Counted from the stretch's first letter, positions 49,264-59,118 are shown. The stretch: 64,000 bases of DNA from Jiella mangrovi (GCF_017815135.1 NZ_JAGJCF010000002.1:186001-250000); one strand, 5' to 3'. Translations and numbers: made by a program. The notes: generated from the sequence alone by a model not told the origin.

Positions 49264-49394
49264 GCGATGTATTCATTGAAAATTTTCCCAACCCGAGTCC
49301 GCCAGCTATGGACAAGGCGATTCGTGTCTGATCAATTCGTTGCGATTCGGTAATGCGGATACCGGGTCTTTGATGCGGCAACGAGGGATCATCG

Positions 49395-51806
49395 ATGCGA
49401 GCGGACGCGTCCAGCGCACCGAACGGGGAAGGTGTGCTTGCATGGCTGAGATCCTTGCGCGGCGGGCGGCGCGACGCGGAGCGCCGATCGCCCTGGCGGG
49501 GAGATGACGGCAACGAGCCGACCGAGTGGCGCGCCCCTCGCTTTCTCGTCTCGCGCAAGGTCGTTCCCACTCTCGTCCTTCTCTTCCTCCTTACCCTTGC
49601 GGCAGCGCGTCTGAGCATCACGCTCGGCGACAGATACATCCATGTCGACGGGGCCAATCACAGCCTGTCGACGATCACGGAGCTCTTGAGCACGAACCTC
49701 AAGCTCATGGCGGCGAACGGCGCGCCGTTCGACCCTGCGAGCTTCGTCAACGGCCTGTCCGACCGTAAGGTCCTGCCCGCCAACGTTCTGCTTTTCGTCA
49801 CCGACCGGGACGGCATGATCCTCGCGTCCATCCCGGAGGACGCGTCGCGCATCGGCACGAGCGTCTACAATCTCGTCTCGGATCCAAGAGAGCTCCTAGC
49901 GGTCGAGGAAGCTCGCAGGATCCACGACATCGGCTTCATGGGCGACAGGGCGATCGCCGCCTCGGCTGCATTGCCGAGCGACGAAGGCCGGATCAACGTG
50001 TTCTGGCCCGAGAAAGACTTTCTGGCCGGCTGGCGTCAGAAGACCGCGATCAGCGTCTCGCTCTTCGTTCTGACCGGGACCATCCTGCTTCTCGTCCTCA
50101 ATGCCTATTTCCGCCAGTCGCGCCGCGCGGAGAATTTCAGCGGACTCTTCGCCGAGGCCCACCAGCGCGTCGACATGGCCCTGTCACGCGGGAAATGCGG
50201 CCTGTGGGACTGGGACATCGGCCGCGGTCAGATGTACTGGTCACGCTCCATGTACGAGATCCTCGGCATGGAGCCGACGGATGGCGTCATTCCCTTCTCC
50301 GAGATCGCGCCCCTGATGCATCCCGACGATGGCGGCCTCTTCCATGTCGCACGCAGCGTCGCCGAAGGCCGAATCGACCACCTCGATCAGATGTTCCGCA
50401 TGCGCCGCGCCGACGGGGAATATGTCTGGATTCGCGGCCGGGCCAATGTGACCCACGGCGCCGACGGCGACATTCACCTGATCGGCATCGCCGTCGATGT
50501 CAGCGAACAACGGGAGCTGGCGCGTCGCACCGACGAAGCCAACCACCGGCTCAAGAACACGATCGAGAACATCTCCGAGACCTTCCTGCTCTGCGATAGC
50601 GAGGGCAAGGTGGTCATCTGCAACTCGATCTACCGCAAGACCTTCGGTCTCGACGAGGAGGACGTCGCCCCAGGCACGCCGATCGACAAGGTGCTTCGCA
50701 AGGCGCGGCGGCCGATCCGGGCGATCACTCTCGATTCCGGCGACGCGGGCCCAGGCGAGAGCGCCGAAGAAGCACAGATGCCGGACGGACGCTGGCTGCT
50801 GATCTCCGCGCGGCGCATGGTCGATGGCGGGACCGTGTGGGTCGGAACCGACATCACGCAGATCAAGCATCACAAAACCCTGACCATGGATTCCAAGCAG
50901 AAGCTTCTCGCGACCATCGCGAAGCTGGAAGCGGCGACGGAAGATGCCGAGCGCAAGGCTCATCAGCTGAGCGAGCTGAACGTCAGCTACATGGCCGAGA
51001 AGGAACGGGCCGAAAGCGCGTCCAGAGCCAAGACCGCCTTCCTCGCAAACATGTCGCACGAATTGCGCACGCCGCTGAATGCCATTCTGGGCTTCTCCGA
51101 CATCATCCGCCAGCGGACATTCGGCGAGGTCGGAGAGCGATATGGCGAGTATGTCGACGACATCTACATGAGCGGCAGCCATCTTCTCAGAATGATCGAC
51201 GACGTTCTCGAAATGGCGACGATCGAATCGGGCCGGCTCGAACTGATGTCGGAAGAGGTCGAGTTCAGCGACATCGTGCGCGAAAGCGCAGCCATGGTGG
51301 AGCCGCTGGCGCGCAAAAAGGGTATCGCCCTCACCATCGAGGCGCCGGAGACGCTCGCCTTGATTTCCGACCGCCGCGCGACGTCGCAGGTGGTTCTCAA
51401 CCTCCTCTCCAATGCCGTGAAATTTGCCCCTGAGGCAGGTGAGGTCCGGCTGCGGCTGCGAAAGGTCGGGGATACCGCCTGCCTTTCGATCCTCGATAAC
51501 GGTCCCGGCATCCCGAAGTCCGCTCTCGCGACCCTCGGCATGCCCTTCGCGCAGGTCGGTAGCGAACTGGTCCGGGCGAAATGCCACGGAACCGGCCTTG
51601 GCATCCCGATCGCCAAAGCCCTCGTCGCGCTTCACGGCGGACGCTTGCGCATCCTCTCGCAGCTGGGAAGCGGAACGCTGGTCAGTCTGCGCCTACCCGT
51701 GGAGTCGCTCGCGGCATCGACGCAAAAGCCCCAGAACGCGATCGCGCAGCCCGGAAAGAAGACCACGCGTCGCCGAACCGCCCGCATCTCGCGCGCCGCC
51801 GCTTGA
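49395..51806 (+). CDS. pleC: PAS-domain sensor histidine kinase, PleC/PdhS-like
   Basis: The 803-residue inner-membrane kinase has a basic cytosolic N-terminus, a first membrane helix (about 56-73), a periplasmic sensor loop (about 75-213), a second helix (about 217-237), two PAS-like regions (about 257-372 and 388-490), a short coiled coil, and the kinase core. The phospho-acceptor is His555 in FLANMSHELRTPLNAILGF, followed by FGEVGERYGEYVDDIYMSGSHLL, the extended dimerisation region typical of kinases acting on DivK. ATPase motifs LLSNAVKF, LDNGPGIP and GTGLGIPIAKALV follow. Synteny with pepN, glnE and ccm genes, which I recall from Sinorhizobium, supports PleC. The tail is basic and Ala-rich. 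Confidence 0.82.
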   Translation: MRADASSAPNGEGVLAWLRSLRGGRRDAERRSPWRGDDGNEPTEWRAPRFLVSRKVVPTLVLLFLLTLAAARLSITLGDRYIHVDGANHSLSTITELLSTNLKLMAANGAPFDPASFVNGLSDRKVLPANVLLFVTDRDGMILASIPEDASRIGTSVYNLVSDPRELLAVEEARRIHDIGFMGDRAIAASAALPSDEGRINVFWPEKDFLAGWRQKTAISVSLFVLTGTILLLVLNAYFRQSRRAENFSGLFAEAHQRVDMALSRGKCGLWDWDIGRGQMYWSRSMYEILGMEPTDGVIPFSEIAPLMHPDDGGLFHVARSVAEGRIDHLDQMFRMRRADGEYVWIRGRANVTHGADGDIHLIGIAVDVSEQRELARRTDEANHRLKNTIENISETFLLCDSEGKVVICNSIYRKTFGLDEEDVAPGTPIDKVLRKARRPIRAITLDSGDAGPGESAEEAQMPDGRWLLISARRMVDGGTVWVGTDITQIKHHKTLTMDSKQKLLATIAKLEAATEDAERKAHQLSELNVSYMAEKERAESASRAKTAFLANMSHELRTPLNAILGFSDIIRQRTFGEVGERYGEYVDDIYMSGSHLLRMIDDVLEMATIESGRLELMSEEVEFSDIVRESAAMVEPLARKKGIALTIEAPETLALISDRRATSQVVLNLLSNAVKFAPEAGEVRLRLRKVGDTACLSILDNGPGIPKSALATLGMPFAQVGSELVRAKCHGTGLGIPIAKALVALHGGRLRILSQLGSGTLVSLRLPVESLAASTQKPQNAIAQPGKKTTRRRTARISRAAA

Positions 51807-51893
51807 GACGACAGAGAAGAGGCGAGCGCAACGTCGGTCCATGCGCCGGCAAGCGAGTGCCCCGGCGCCGGCACGCGGTCTTGGTCGAGCTGC

Positions 51894-54863
51894 CTACGTT
51901 TCGGCAGAGCCGACCACGGCCTTGAAGGCCGAGCGGACCTTGACCGTCTCTTTATCGAGGAAAGCTTCGATCGCCGAGGCGTTCGACAAGTCGATCGCCT
52001 CGGCGATCGCCCGGGCAAGCCCGGCGGGCAGATCCGCGGCCTTGCGAACGTCGGGTGAACCGAGGCGAAGTAACTGGATGATCCGGGTCAGGCCGGTCAT
52101 CGACGTCGCCAGGGCCTTGCCATCGGCAGCGCCTCCGAAGTCGGCTGCCTCAAGAACGGCGCGGGTCGGCTCACCGCAAAGGTCGCGATCCGCCCGATCC
52201 GTCAAAAGCGCCCACTGCGCCAGAAATTCCAGATCGACCAGACCGCCCGGGCGCAGCTTCAGATCGAGGGGCCCGGAAGCGGGCTTGCCCGCCTCGATGC
52301 GCTGGCGCATCGCCGCAACCTCTTTCGACACCTTTGCCGGATCGTGGGGCGCGGCGACAATCTCCCGGATCGTTTGCGAGACCTCGACCATGAAGCTCTG
52401 ATCCCCCGCAACGGTGCGCGCCCGCGTCAAAGCCATGCGCTCCCAGGTCCAGGCCTCGCCGTCCTGATAGCGGCGGAAGGCGTCGATATGGGTCGCCAGC
52501 GGCCCCTTGTTACCGGAAGGGCGCAAGCGGAAATCGACGTCGTAGAGAATGCCTTCGCGCATCGGCGCGGTCATCGCGGCGATCAGTCGCTGGGTCAGCC
52601 GCGCGAAGTAGAGACTCGGCGCGAGGGGGCGCTGTCCATTTGAGGCCTCGGCGTCCTCGTCGTGATCGTAGAACAGGATGAGATCGACGTCGGACCCTGC
52701 GGTCAGCTCCCGGCTGCCGAGCCGGCCCATACCGAGGATCGCGATGCGCCCGCCCGGCACGCGTCCGTGAACCGCCGCGAACGCCGCCTCGACGGCCGCG
52801 AGCGTCTCTTCCAGAACGACGTCGGCGATGTTGGAAAAGGCCGCGCCCGCCTCCCCGGGATCGACGACGCCGCTCAGCATCCGCGCGCCGACGAGGAAGC
52901 GCTGCTCGGAGGCGAAAATCCGAAGCCGTCCGAGCGCGTCCTCATAGTCGCGCGACAGGCCCATGAAGGTCGCAAGGCGGTCGCGCAGGAGATCCCGGTC
53001 GGGCAGCTCCTCCAGAAAGGCCGGGTCAAGGAGCGCGTCGAAGACATGCGGCCGCGCCGCGATGGTCTCGCGCAGGGTCGGCGCGCCGGTGATGATGTCG
53101 GCGAGAAGCTCCAGCATCTTGGGGTTCGAGGCGATCAGGGAGAAAAACTGGATGCCGGAGGGCAGACCGGACAGGAACCGGTCGAATGCGAGAAGCGCAG
53201 CGTCCGGATCGAGCGCCTTGCCGAACGCCTCGAGCAGGGCCGGCAGCACGGCGGCCAGGCGACTTCTCGCCGCCGCCGTGCGCGTCGAGCGGTAGCGACC
53301 GAGCGTCCAGCCGTGGACGACACGGGCAATGTCCGCCGGGCGCTCATAGCCGAAGCCCGCGATGGCGGCGATCGCTTCGTCATCGTCGCCCGATGCCGAA
53401 AGCCGCTTGAGCGCCGCTTCGATGGAGTGATCGGAAGCCTCGCTTCGCGTCCCGCTGAAGAGTTTGCCATAACGCCGGTCGACCCGTTGCAGGCACGGCA
53501 GCAGCGCGGCTGACAGAGCGGTCTCGTCGGCGAAGCCGGCAAGCCGCGCAACGGCACGCAGCTTTTCCGGTTCTTCAGGCAAGGTGTGGCTCTGCTCGTC
53601 CGCGACCATCTGGATGGCATGCTCGACACGGCGAAGCAGCCAGTAGTCGTCGGTCAGTTCCCGCGCCGTCGATGGATCGATCCAGCCGCCAGCGGCCAGC
53701 GCGCGCAGCGCGTCGTCGGTCCGGCGGACACGGAGTTTCGGCGCCCGTCCTCCGGCGATCAATTGCTGGGCCTGAGCGAAGAATTCGATCTCGCGGATGC
53801 CGCCATGGCCAAGCTTCACGTTGTGGCCGGCAATGCCGATGTCGTCGAAGCCGCGATGACGGTCGATGCGCTGCTTCATGTCCTGAATGGCGGCGACGGC
53901 GGAAAAGTCGAGATATTTGCGCCAGACGAAGGGCGTGATGTCCTTCAGGAACGCCTCAGCCGCCTCGCCGTCACCGGCGATCGGCCGGGCCTTGATCATC
54001 GCCGCCCGTTCCCAGTCGCGCCCCGAACCTTCGTAATAGGTCAGCGCCATCGCCGTCGAGATGGCCAGAGGCATCGCGCCCGGATCGGGGCGCAGGCGAA
54101 GGTCGGTCCGCGCCACATAGCCATCGCCGGTGCGCTCCGAGAGGATGCGCGAGAGCCGGCGAACCAGCCGCGACAGGATCTCCGGCGCATCCAGCGGATC
54201 GCTCGTCAGCGTGCGGGCATCGTCGTAGAAGACGACGATGTCGATATCGCTCGAATAGTTCAGCTCCTCGGCCCCGAGCTTGCCCATGCCGAGGACGAAG
54301 AGGCCAGAGCCCCTTTCCGGATCGCCCGGATCCGGAAGGCTGATCTTGCCGCTCGCATGAAGGTCTGCAAGGCAGAAGCGACAGGCGGCGGCAACCGCGG
54401 CGGCGGCGAAATCCGACAGGGCCCGGCATGTCTGTGCGGGGGCGGCCGCGCCGAAGACATCTGCAACGGCCAGAAACAGCGCCACCCGCCGCCGCGCCTC
54501 GCGCAGCTTGGCCATCAGCGTCTTTTCAGTGTCGTCACGCCCCGGCAGAGCGCCGACGCGATCGACCGTCTCACGGGTGAGATCGGCCGGAGAGCGCTCG
54601 ATCAGCTCCTCCAGCCATTCGGGATTGCGAAGCGAAATCGCGCACAGATGAGGTGAGAGGTCGAGGATGGCAACGAGCCGATCGGCATCGGTGTGATCGC
54701 TGTCGAGCAGCGCGCCGAGACGGGAGAGCTGCAGCTCCTCAGCCCTTGCCCGCAGATCCGCACGCCAACGTTTCGCGGTTTCTTCGTCGAGCGGGCGCGG
54801 ATGGAACTCGCCGTCGATCAGAAAGCCTGCGTCGCCGGTTCGTCCCCTCTTCGCCTCACCCAT
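51894..54863 (-). CDS. glnE: Bifunctional glutamine synthetase adenylyltransferase/deadenylase
   Basis: GlnE adds AMP to, and removes it from, glutamine synthetase in response to PII proteins and glutamine. The 989-residue product has the two nucleotidyltransferase domains: the N-terminal deadenylase site GMGKLGAEELNYSSDIDIVVFYDD (about 198-221) and the C-terminal adenylylase site GMGRLGSRELTAGSDVDLILFYDHDED (about 715-741), both with the DxD metal pair. Length is normal for rhizobia. Its ATG lies inside the end of the sensor kinase gene (8-nt overlap), an uncommon coupling of a nitrogen gene to a two-component system. It is convergent with pleC (87 bp). Confidence 0.97.
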   Translation of the reverse strand: MGEAKRGRTGDAGFLIDGEFHPRPLDEETAKRWRADLRARAEELQLSRLGALLDSDHTDADRLVAILDLSPHLCAISLRNPEWLEELIERSPADLTRETVDRVGALPGRDDTEKTLMAKLREARRRVALFLAVADVFGAAAPAQTCRALSDFAAAAVAAACRFCLADLHASGKISLPDPGDPERGSGLFVLGMGKLGAEELNYSSDIDIVVFYDDARTLTSDPLDAPEILSRLVRRLSRILSERTGDGYVARTDLRLRPDPGAMPLAISTAMALTYYEGSGRDWERAAMIKARPIAGDGEAAEAFLKDITPFVWRKYLDFSAVAAIQDMKQRIDRHRGFDDIGIAGHNVKLGHGGIREIEFFAQAQQLIAGGRAPKLRVRRTDDALRALAAGGWIDPSTARELTDDYWLLRRVEHAIQMVADEQSHTLPEEPEKLRAVARLAGFADETALSAALLPCLQRVDRRYGKLFSGTRSEASDHSIEAALKRLSASGDDDEAIAAIAGFGYERPADIARVVHGWTLGRYRSTRTAAARSRLAAVLPALLEAFGKALDPDAALLAFDRFLSGLPSGIQFFSLIASNPKMLELLADIITGAPTLRETIAARPHVFDALLDPAFLEELPDRDLLRDRLATFMGLSRDYEDALGRLRIFASEQRFLVGARMLSGVVDPGEAGAAFSNIADVVLEETLAAVEAAFAAVHGRVPGGRIAILGMGRLGSRELTAGSDVDLILFYDHDEDAEASNGQRPLAPSLYFARLTQRLIAAMTAPMREGILYDVDFRLRPSGNKGPLATHIDAFRRYQDGEAWTWERMALTRARTVAGDQSFMVEVSQTIREIVAAPHDPAKVSKEVAAMRQRIEAGKPASGPLDLKLRPGGLVDLEFLAQWALLTDRADRDLCGEPTRAVLEAADFGGAADGKALATSMTGLTRIIQLLRLGSPDVRKAADLPAGLARAIAEAIDLSNASAIEAFLDKETVKVRSAFKAVVGSAET

Positions 54864-56274
54864 CGCCTCGCTCGCCCGTCACCCGTTCGTCCCGCGGCAC
54901 CTCCAGCCGGACGGCAAGGCCGGGGCCGGCGTCCTCGAGCACCAGTTTGCCACCATGCACCCTGGCGATCGCCTGCACCAGCGACAGGCCGAGTCCGGAG
55001 CCCGGCATCGACCGGCTCTGGTCGAGACGGTAGAACCGTTCGAGCACGCGGTCCCGCTTTTCGGCCGGTATCCCAGGCCCGTCGTCGCTGACGCCGAGCG
55101 ACCAGATTCCCTCGCTCTTCGACAGGCGAACCACGATACGGGTCTTTTGCTCCGTGTTCGTCGCATATTTCAGGGCGTTGTCGACGAGGTTGGAGAGTGC
55201 CTGGGCGATGAGTTCCCGGCTGGCATAGACATGCAGGCTTGCGGGCGCTTCGAGCACGAGTTCGGCATTGGCGTCTTCGGCCAGGGGCTCGTAGAGATCG
55301 ACCACATCGGCGGCGATCGCGGCGAGTTCAATCTCGGACTTCAACACCTGATCGGACCCCGCTTCGACCCGCGAGATCATCAACAGCGCGTCGAATGTGC
55401 GGATCATCTGGTCGCATTCGGCGATCATCTGCTCCATGACCTCGCGCGCCTCACCCGCATTCGGCGGCGCCGAGAGCGCGCCCTCCGCACGGGTTCGAAG
55501 CCGCGTCAAAGGCGTTCGAAGATCGTGGGCGATGTTGTCGGACACCTGCTGCAGCCCCTCCTGAAGCAGGGAGATCCGGGCAAGCAGCGTGTTGAGATTG
55601 TCCGACAGACGGTCGAACTCGTCGCCGGCTCCGGTCACCGGGAGGCGTTCGGACAGATCACCCGACAGGATCCGGGCGCTCGCCCCGGTCACGCCATCGA
55701 GCCGCTTGAGAGCGCTGCGGCCGACGAAGAACCAGGCGATCAGCGCGGCGACCCCCATCAGCGCCAGCGCCAGGATCAGCGCGCTCTGGACGACGCCGCG
55801 AAAGCGCACCTGCTCGCTCTGGTCGCGCCCGACCAGAACGCGCATGCCGTTGGGAAGGCTGACGACTTCAGCGATCGCCAGGTGGTAGCGCTGGCCTTGC
55901 TCGTCGGAATAGCGCTCGTAGGAAAACGCATCCGGCGTCGGACCGGCGTCGTCGAGGACGCCGGCCTGCAGGCTTTCAACATTGCCGGCAATGATGCGGC
56001 CGCTGGCGTCGGTGACCAGATAGAGCGAGGCGCCGGGCTGGCGGGCGCGCCGATCGATCATGCGCACGAGGCCGACGATGCCGCTCTGCTGGTACACGCC
56101 GGCAAGATCGGCGAGTTCCTCGGAGATCGCCGCGCGGCTCTGATCCTCGACGATGGTCGATGCGGTCGCCGTGACATAGACGACGAGCACCACCGCGCAG
56201 ACGGCAAAGAGCAGAAAGTAAACCGCCGAGAGCCGGACGGCGGTCATGCGCATCAGTGAACGGAAGCGTTCCAT
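54856..56274 (-). CDS. HAMP-domain sensor histidine kinase
   Basis: The 472-residue inner-membrane kinase has helix 1 (about 13-37), a periplasmic loop (38-160), helix 2 (about 163-184), a HAMP domain (185-235), His250 in SDNIAHDLRTPLTRLR, and the ATPase motifs NLVDNALKYA, SDDGPGIPAEKRD, FYRLDQSRS and GSGLGLSLVQ. The regulator gene 83 nt upstream is its evident partner. The next genes (degP on one side, glnE on the other) suggest envelope stress sensing, but this is inference; the ligand is unknown. Confidence 0.92.
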   Translation of the reverse strand: MERFRSLMRMTAVRLSAVYFLLFAVCAVVLVVYVTATASTIVEDQSRAAISEELADLAGVYQQSGIVGLVRMIDRRARQPGASLYLVTDASGRIIAGNVESLQAGVLDDAGPTPDAFSYERYSDEQGQRYHLAIAEVVSLPNGMRVLVGRDQSEQVRFRGVVQSALILALALMGVAALIAWFFVGRSALKRLDGVTGASARILSGDLSERLPVTGAGDEFDRLSDNLNTLLARISLLQEGLQQVSDNIAHDLRTPLTRLRTRAEGALSAPPNAGEAREVMEQMIAECDQMIRTFDALLMISRVEAGSDQVLKSEIELAAIAADVVDLYEPLAEDANAELVLEAPASLHVYASRELIAQALSNLVDNALKYATNTEQKTRIVVRLSKSEGIWSLGVSDDGPGIPAEKRDRVLERFYRLDQSRSMPGSGLGLSLVQAIARVHGGKLVLEDAGPGLAVRLEVPRDERVTGERGDG

Positions 56275-56357
56275 GGGTCCGAATATGTAGAGCGCTTCAA
56301 ATTGCCATGAGGGGCGGTCTCGCCCGGTCCCGGCAGCGGCAATGGTTCAGGCGGCAA

Positions 56358-57080
56358 TCAGTCTTCGGCGCGCATGATGTAGCCGGCGCCGCGCACCGTG
56401 TGCAGGATCGGCGTCGCGAAATCCCGCTCGATCTTCGAACGCAGGCGCGAAATATGGACGTCGATCACGTTGGTCTGCGGGTCGAAGTGATAGTCCCAGA
56501 CGTTTTCCAGGAGCATCGTGCGGGTGACCACCTGGTTTGCGTGCTTCATCAGATATTCGAGCAGCCGGTATTCACGCGGCTGCAGCACGACCGGCTTGCC
56601 CGCACGGCGAACCTCGTGAGACAGGCGATCGAGCTCCAGATCGCCGACCCTATAGGACGTCTCGACATCCTTGGAGCCGCGCCGCCGGCCGAGAACCTCG
56701 ATCCGGGCGAGAAGCTCGGAAATGGCGAAGGGCTTCGACAGATAGTCGTCGCCGCCGGCTCGCAGCCCCTTAACCCGGTCATCGACCTGCCCGAGGGCCG
56801 AGAGGATCAAGACCGGCGTCAGCTTGCCGGCGCCGCGCAACTGGGCGATCACCGACAGGCCGTCGAGCTTGGGAAGCATCCGGTCGACGATCAGGACGTC
56901 GTAGTCCCGCGTCTCTGCCGCGTGCAGCCCCGCCTCGCCGTCGGCCGTATGGTCGGCGACGTGTCCGGCCTCCTTGAGCGCCTTGACGAGATAGGAGGCG
57001 GCCTCCCGGTCGTCTTCGATGATGAGAATTCGCATGGACTCCGTCGATGTCGTGGCGGCTTCGGTTGCGGCTTCGGTCAT
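56358..57080 (-). CDS. OmpR-family response regulator
   Basis: The 240-residue protein has a receiver domain with acidic Asp23/Asp24 (IEDD), phospho-acceptor Asp66 (VLIVDRMLP), conserved Ser/Thr (ILSALG) and Lys (SKPF), and a C-terminal winged-helix DNA-binding domain (about 138-238, LQPREYRLLEYL and TNVIDVHISRLRSKI). Two starts are possible: ATG 57080, used here, and ATG 57035 (MRILIIEDD), which has GGAG 4 nt before it and matches the usual N-terminus. It is the partner of the kinase downstream and lies between that gene and degP. Targets are unknown. Confidence 0.92.
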   Translation of the reverse strand: MTEAATEAATTSTESMRILIIEDDREAASYLVKALKEAGHVADHTADGEAGLHAAETRDYDVLIVDRMLPKLDGLSVIAQLRGAGKLTPVLILSALGQVDDRVKGLRAGGDDYLSKPFAISELLARIEVLGRRRGSKDVETSYRVGDLELDRLSHEVRRAGKPVVLQPREYRLLEYLMKHANQVVTRTMLLENVWDYHFDPQTNVIDVHISRLRSKIERDFATPILHTVRGAGYIMRAED

Positions 57081-57126
57081 GATTCAAGCCTCTAGATCGA
57101 CGTGTTCGTGTCCAAAATCAATGTCA

Positions 57127-57151
57127 CCGCCGACCTTTCGGCGGTCGGCGG
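57127..57151 (-). terminator. Hairpin between degP and the response regulator gene
   Basis: A perfect 9-bp stem (CCGCCGACC / GGTCGGCGG, 7-nt loop) is followed on the minus strand by TGACATTGATTTTGG. It may end or attenuate the degP transcript before the regulator gene. Confidence 0.45.
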
Positions 57152-57256
57152 CCATCTCCTGGCAGGGCGAGCACGCTGGATCCGCGCTCGCCGCGCTCTT
57201 CACGGCGCGAGGCGCAAGCGTCGTGCCTGCGCGCTCGCATCGGCCACAAGGGCCGA

Positions 57257-58783
57257 TCAGCCCTTCGAGATCGGCAGGGCGACGAAGCGGTTCTGATCGC
57301 CCTGACGCAGCTGGAACAGGGCCGCCTTGCGGCCCGACTTGGCCGCGTCGGCAAGCGCCTCGCTGACGTCGCTGCGGCTCGTCACCGCCTTGCCGTTGAC
57401 CGAGACGATCACGTCTCCGGGCTGCATGCCCTTCTCGGCTGCGGTCGAATCCGGGTCGATATCGGTCACGACGACACCGTCACCATCGTCCGAAGGGGTC
57501 AGCGTCAGGCCGTAGCCGGACAGCGACGACGGGCTGGTCGGCACGCGGCTCTTGCCGTTGTCACCGAGCGAGGCGGCCTCGTCGAGGCTGGCGAGATTGC
57601 CGAGCGTCACGTCGATGGTCCTGGCCTGGTTGTCGCGCCAGACCGTGATCTCGACCTTCTTGCCAGGGTGCTCATTGCCGATTTCGCGGGCGAGTTCACG
57701 CGGTCCGTCGACGGTCTCGCCATTGACCGCGGTGATCACGTCACCGGTCTTGATGCCGGCCTTGGAGGCCGGCGTCTCGTTGTCCGGCAGCGTCACGATG
57801 GCGCCCTTGGCGTCCGCGAGACCGACCGCTTCGGCGATGTCGTCGGTGACCGGCGCGATCTGCACGCCGAGCCAGCCGCGCTCCACCGAGCCGCGCTCTT
57901 TGAGCGACTGGATCACGTCCTTGGCGACCGATGCGGGGATCGCGAAAGCAATGCCGACATTGCCGCCCGAGGGCGAGAAGATCGCGGTGTTGATACCGAT
58001 GACCTGGCCTTCGAGATTGAAGTCGGGACCACCGGAGTTGCCGCGATTGACCGCTGCGTCGATCTGCAGGAAGTCGTCATAGGGACCGGCGCCGATGTCA
58101 CGGCCGCGGGCCGAGATGATGCCGGCCGTCACGGTGCCGCCGAGGCCGAAGGGGTTGCCGACGGCCACCACCCAGTCGCCGATGCGCACCTTGCTGTCGT
58201 CGCCCCAGCCCACATAGGTGAACTTGTGGTCCTTCGCATCGACCTTGAGAAGCGCCAGGTCGGTGCGCTTGTCGGTGCCGATCAGCTTGGCGTCGTATTC
58301 CTTGCCGTCATCCATGACGACGGTGTATTTCGAGCCGCCGTCGACGACGTGGTTGTTGGTGACGAGATAGCCGTCGTCGGAAATGAAGAAGCCCGAGCCC
58401 TGGGCCACCGCATGGCGCGGCACCTGTCGGCCGCGCGGCTCGGCACCCGGCATGCCGGGCATTCCGGGCATGCCGAAGAAGCGGCGCAGCGGATGGTCCC
58501 GTGGCAGGCCTTCGAAGGGGTTCTGCATCTGCTCGCTGCCGTCATCGGCGGCGGGCTTGATGTCCTCATCGACGCGAACCGAAACGACAGCCGGCGACAC
58601 CTTGGCGACCACATCGGCAAAGCCGAAGCTCTGCTGCGGCGCATCGACATGGACCGGATCGGCGAGGACGGGAAGCGTTCCCGTGGCCATTCCGCCGGCC
58701 AGCGCTGCACCGGCCACACCGGCCGCAAGCGCGCCTGCGAAAAGGCGGCTGCGTTTCTTGCGAGGCTGAGTATCCTGCTGCAT
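57257..58783 (-). CDS. degP: Do-type periplasmic serine protease/chaperone (DegP/HtrA)
   Basis: This periplasmic protease degrades or refolds damaged envelope proteins. The 508-residue product has a signal peptide (basic KKRSR, then an Ala/Gly-rich helix to about residue 41), the trypsin-like domain with triad His145 (TNNHVVDG), Asp175 (DLALLK) and Ser250 (RGNSGGP), and two PDZ domains (about 310-400 and 425-505). I take the ATG at 58783 because AAAGGA lies just before it; an ATG five codons earlier would place that motif inside the gene. The LA loop has a small MPG repeat (105-113). It is upstream of the two-component genes and downstream of the ccm genes. Confidence 0.95.
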   Translation of the reverse strand: MQQDTQPRKKRSRLFAGALAAGVAGAALAGGMATGTLPVLADPVHVDAPQQSFGFADVVAKVSPAVVSVRVDEDIKPAADDGSEQMQNPFEGLPRDHPLRRFFGMPGMPGMPGAEPRGRQVPRHAVAQGSGFFISDDGYLVTNNHVVDGGSKYTVVMDDGKEYDAKLIGTDKRTDLALLKVDAKDHKFTYVGWGDDSKVRIGDWVVAVGNPFGLGGTVTAGIISARGRDIGAGPYDDFLQIDAAVNRGNSGGPDFNLEGQVIGINTAIFSPSGGNVGIAFAIPASVAKDVIQSLKERGSVERGWLGVQIAPVTDDIAEAVGLADAKGAIVTLPDNETPASKAGIKTGDVITAVNGETVDGPRELAREIGNEHPGKKVEITVWRDNQARTIDVTLGNLASLDEAASLGDNGKSRVPTSPSSLSGYGLTLTPSDDGDGVVVTDIDPDSTAAEKGMQPGDVIVSVNGKAVTSRSDVSEALADAAKSGRKAALFQLRQGDQNRFVALPISKG

Positions 58784-58833
58784 CTGGGTTCCTTTCAAGA
58801 ATCCTCAAGAAATCCGGGAATGGTTCGACATCA

Positions 58834-58863
58834 TTATCAAGTCGTCCCATTCGATGGGTTCAA
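58834..58863 (-). promoter_or_regulatory. Possible degP promoter
   Basis: On the minus strand TTGAAC and TGATAA are separated by 18 nt, about 50 nt before the degP start. The match to a housekeeping promoter is moderate; no clear stress-sigma signature was recognised. The remaining gap (58864-59026) holds no gene. Confidence 0.35.
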
Positions 58864-59026
58864 ATCTAGTAGCCTCTATCTTACGAGATTTTTTCGGCTG
58901 GATGAAAAGTCGGTAAGGTTGACGCGGATCTGACGTGCTGGCTTTTAGAGCCGTTTCAAAAATTTACTGTGGGACGCGTTCGACGTTGCGGCGGGCGATG
59001 CGTGAGCAAAGATCTACGGTACCGGC

Positions 59027-59118
59027 CCGAAAAATCGGAATCGATTTGTCGGAAAGCACGATGCGTGGATTCAACCGGTCAAAGCGTCCTTTGTGCGTCC
59101 AGTCGGACGCACGGCGCT
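59027..59118. repeat. Composite palindromic repeat after ccmH
   Basis: Two inverted repeats lie side by side: 59027-59052 (CCGAAAAATCG / CGATTTGTCGG, 10 of 11 pairs, 4-nt loop) and 59093-59112 (GTGCGTCC-AGTC-GGACGCAC, perfect 8 bp), the second directly abutting the ccmH stop. The second matches the degenerate element next to metW (534-558). This is a mosaic of dispersed palindromes of the type seen between genes in Hyphomicrobiales, and may act as the ccm operon's 3' end. Confidence 0.6.

Noticed and set aside
49264-49394. CtrA-type binding sites upstream of the pleC-like gene
   Set aside because: No TTAA-N7-TTAA pair was found in this short gap.
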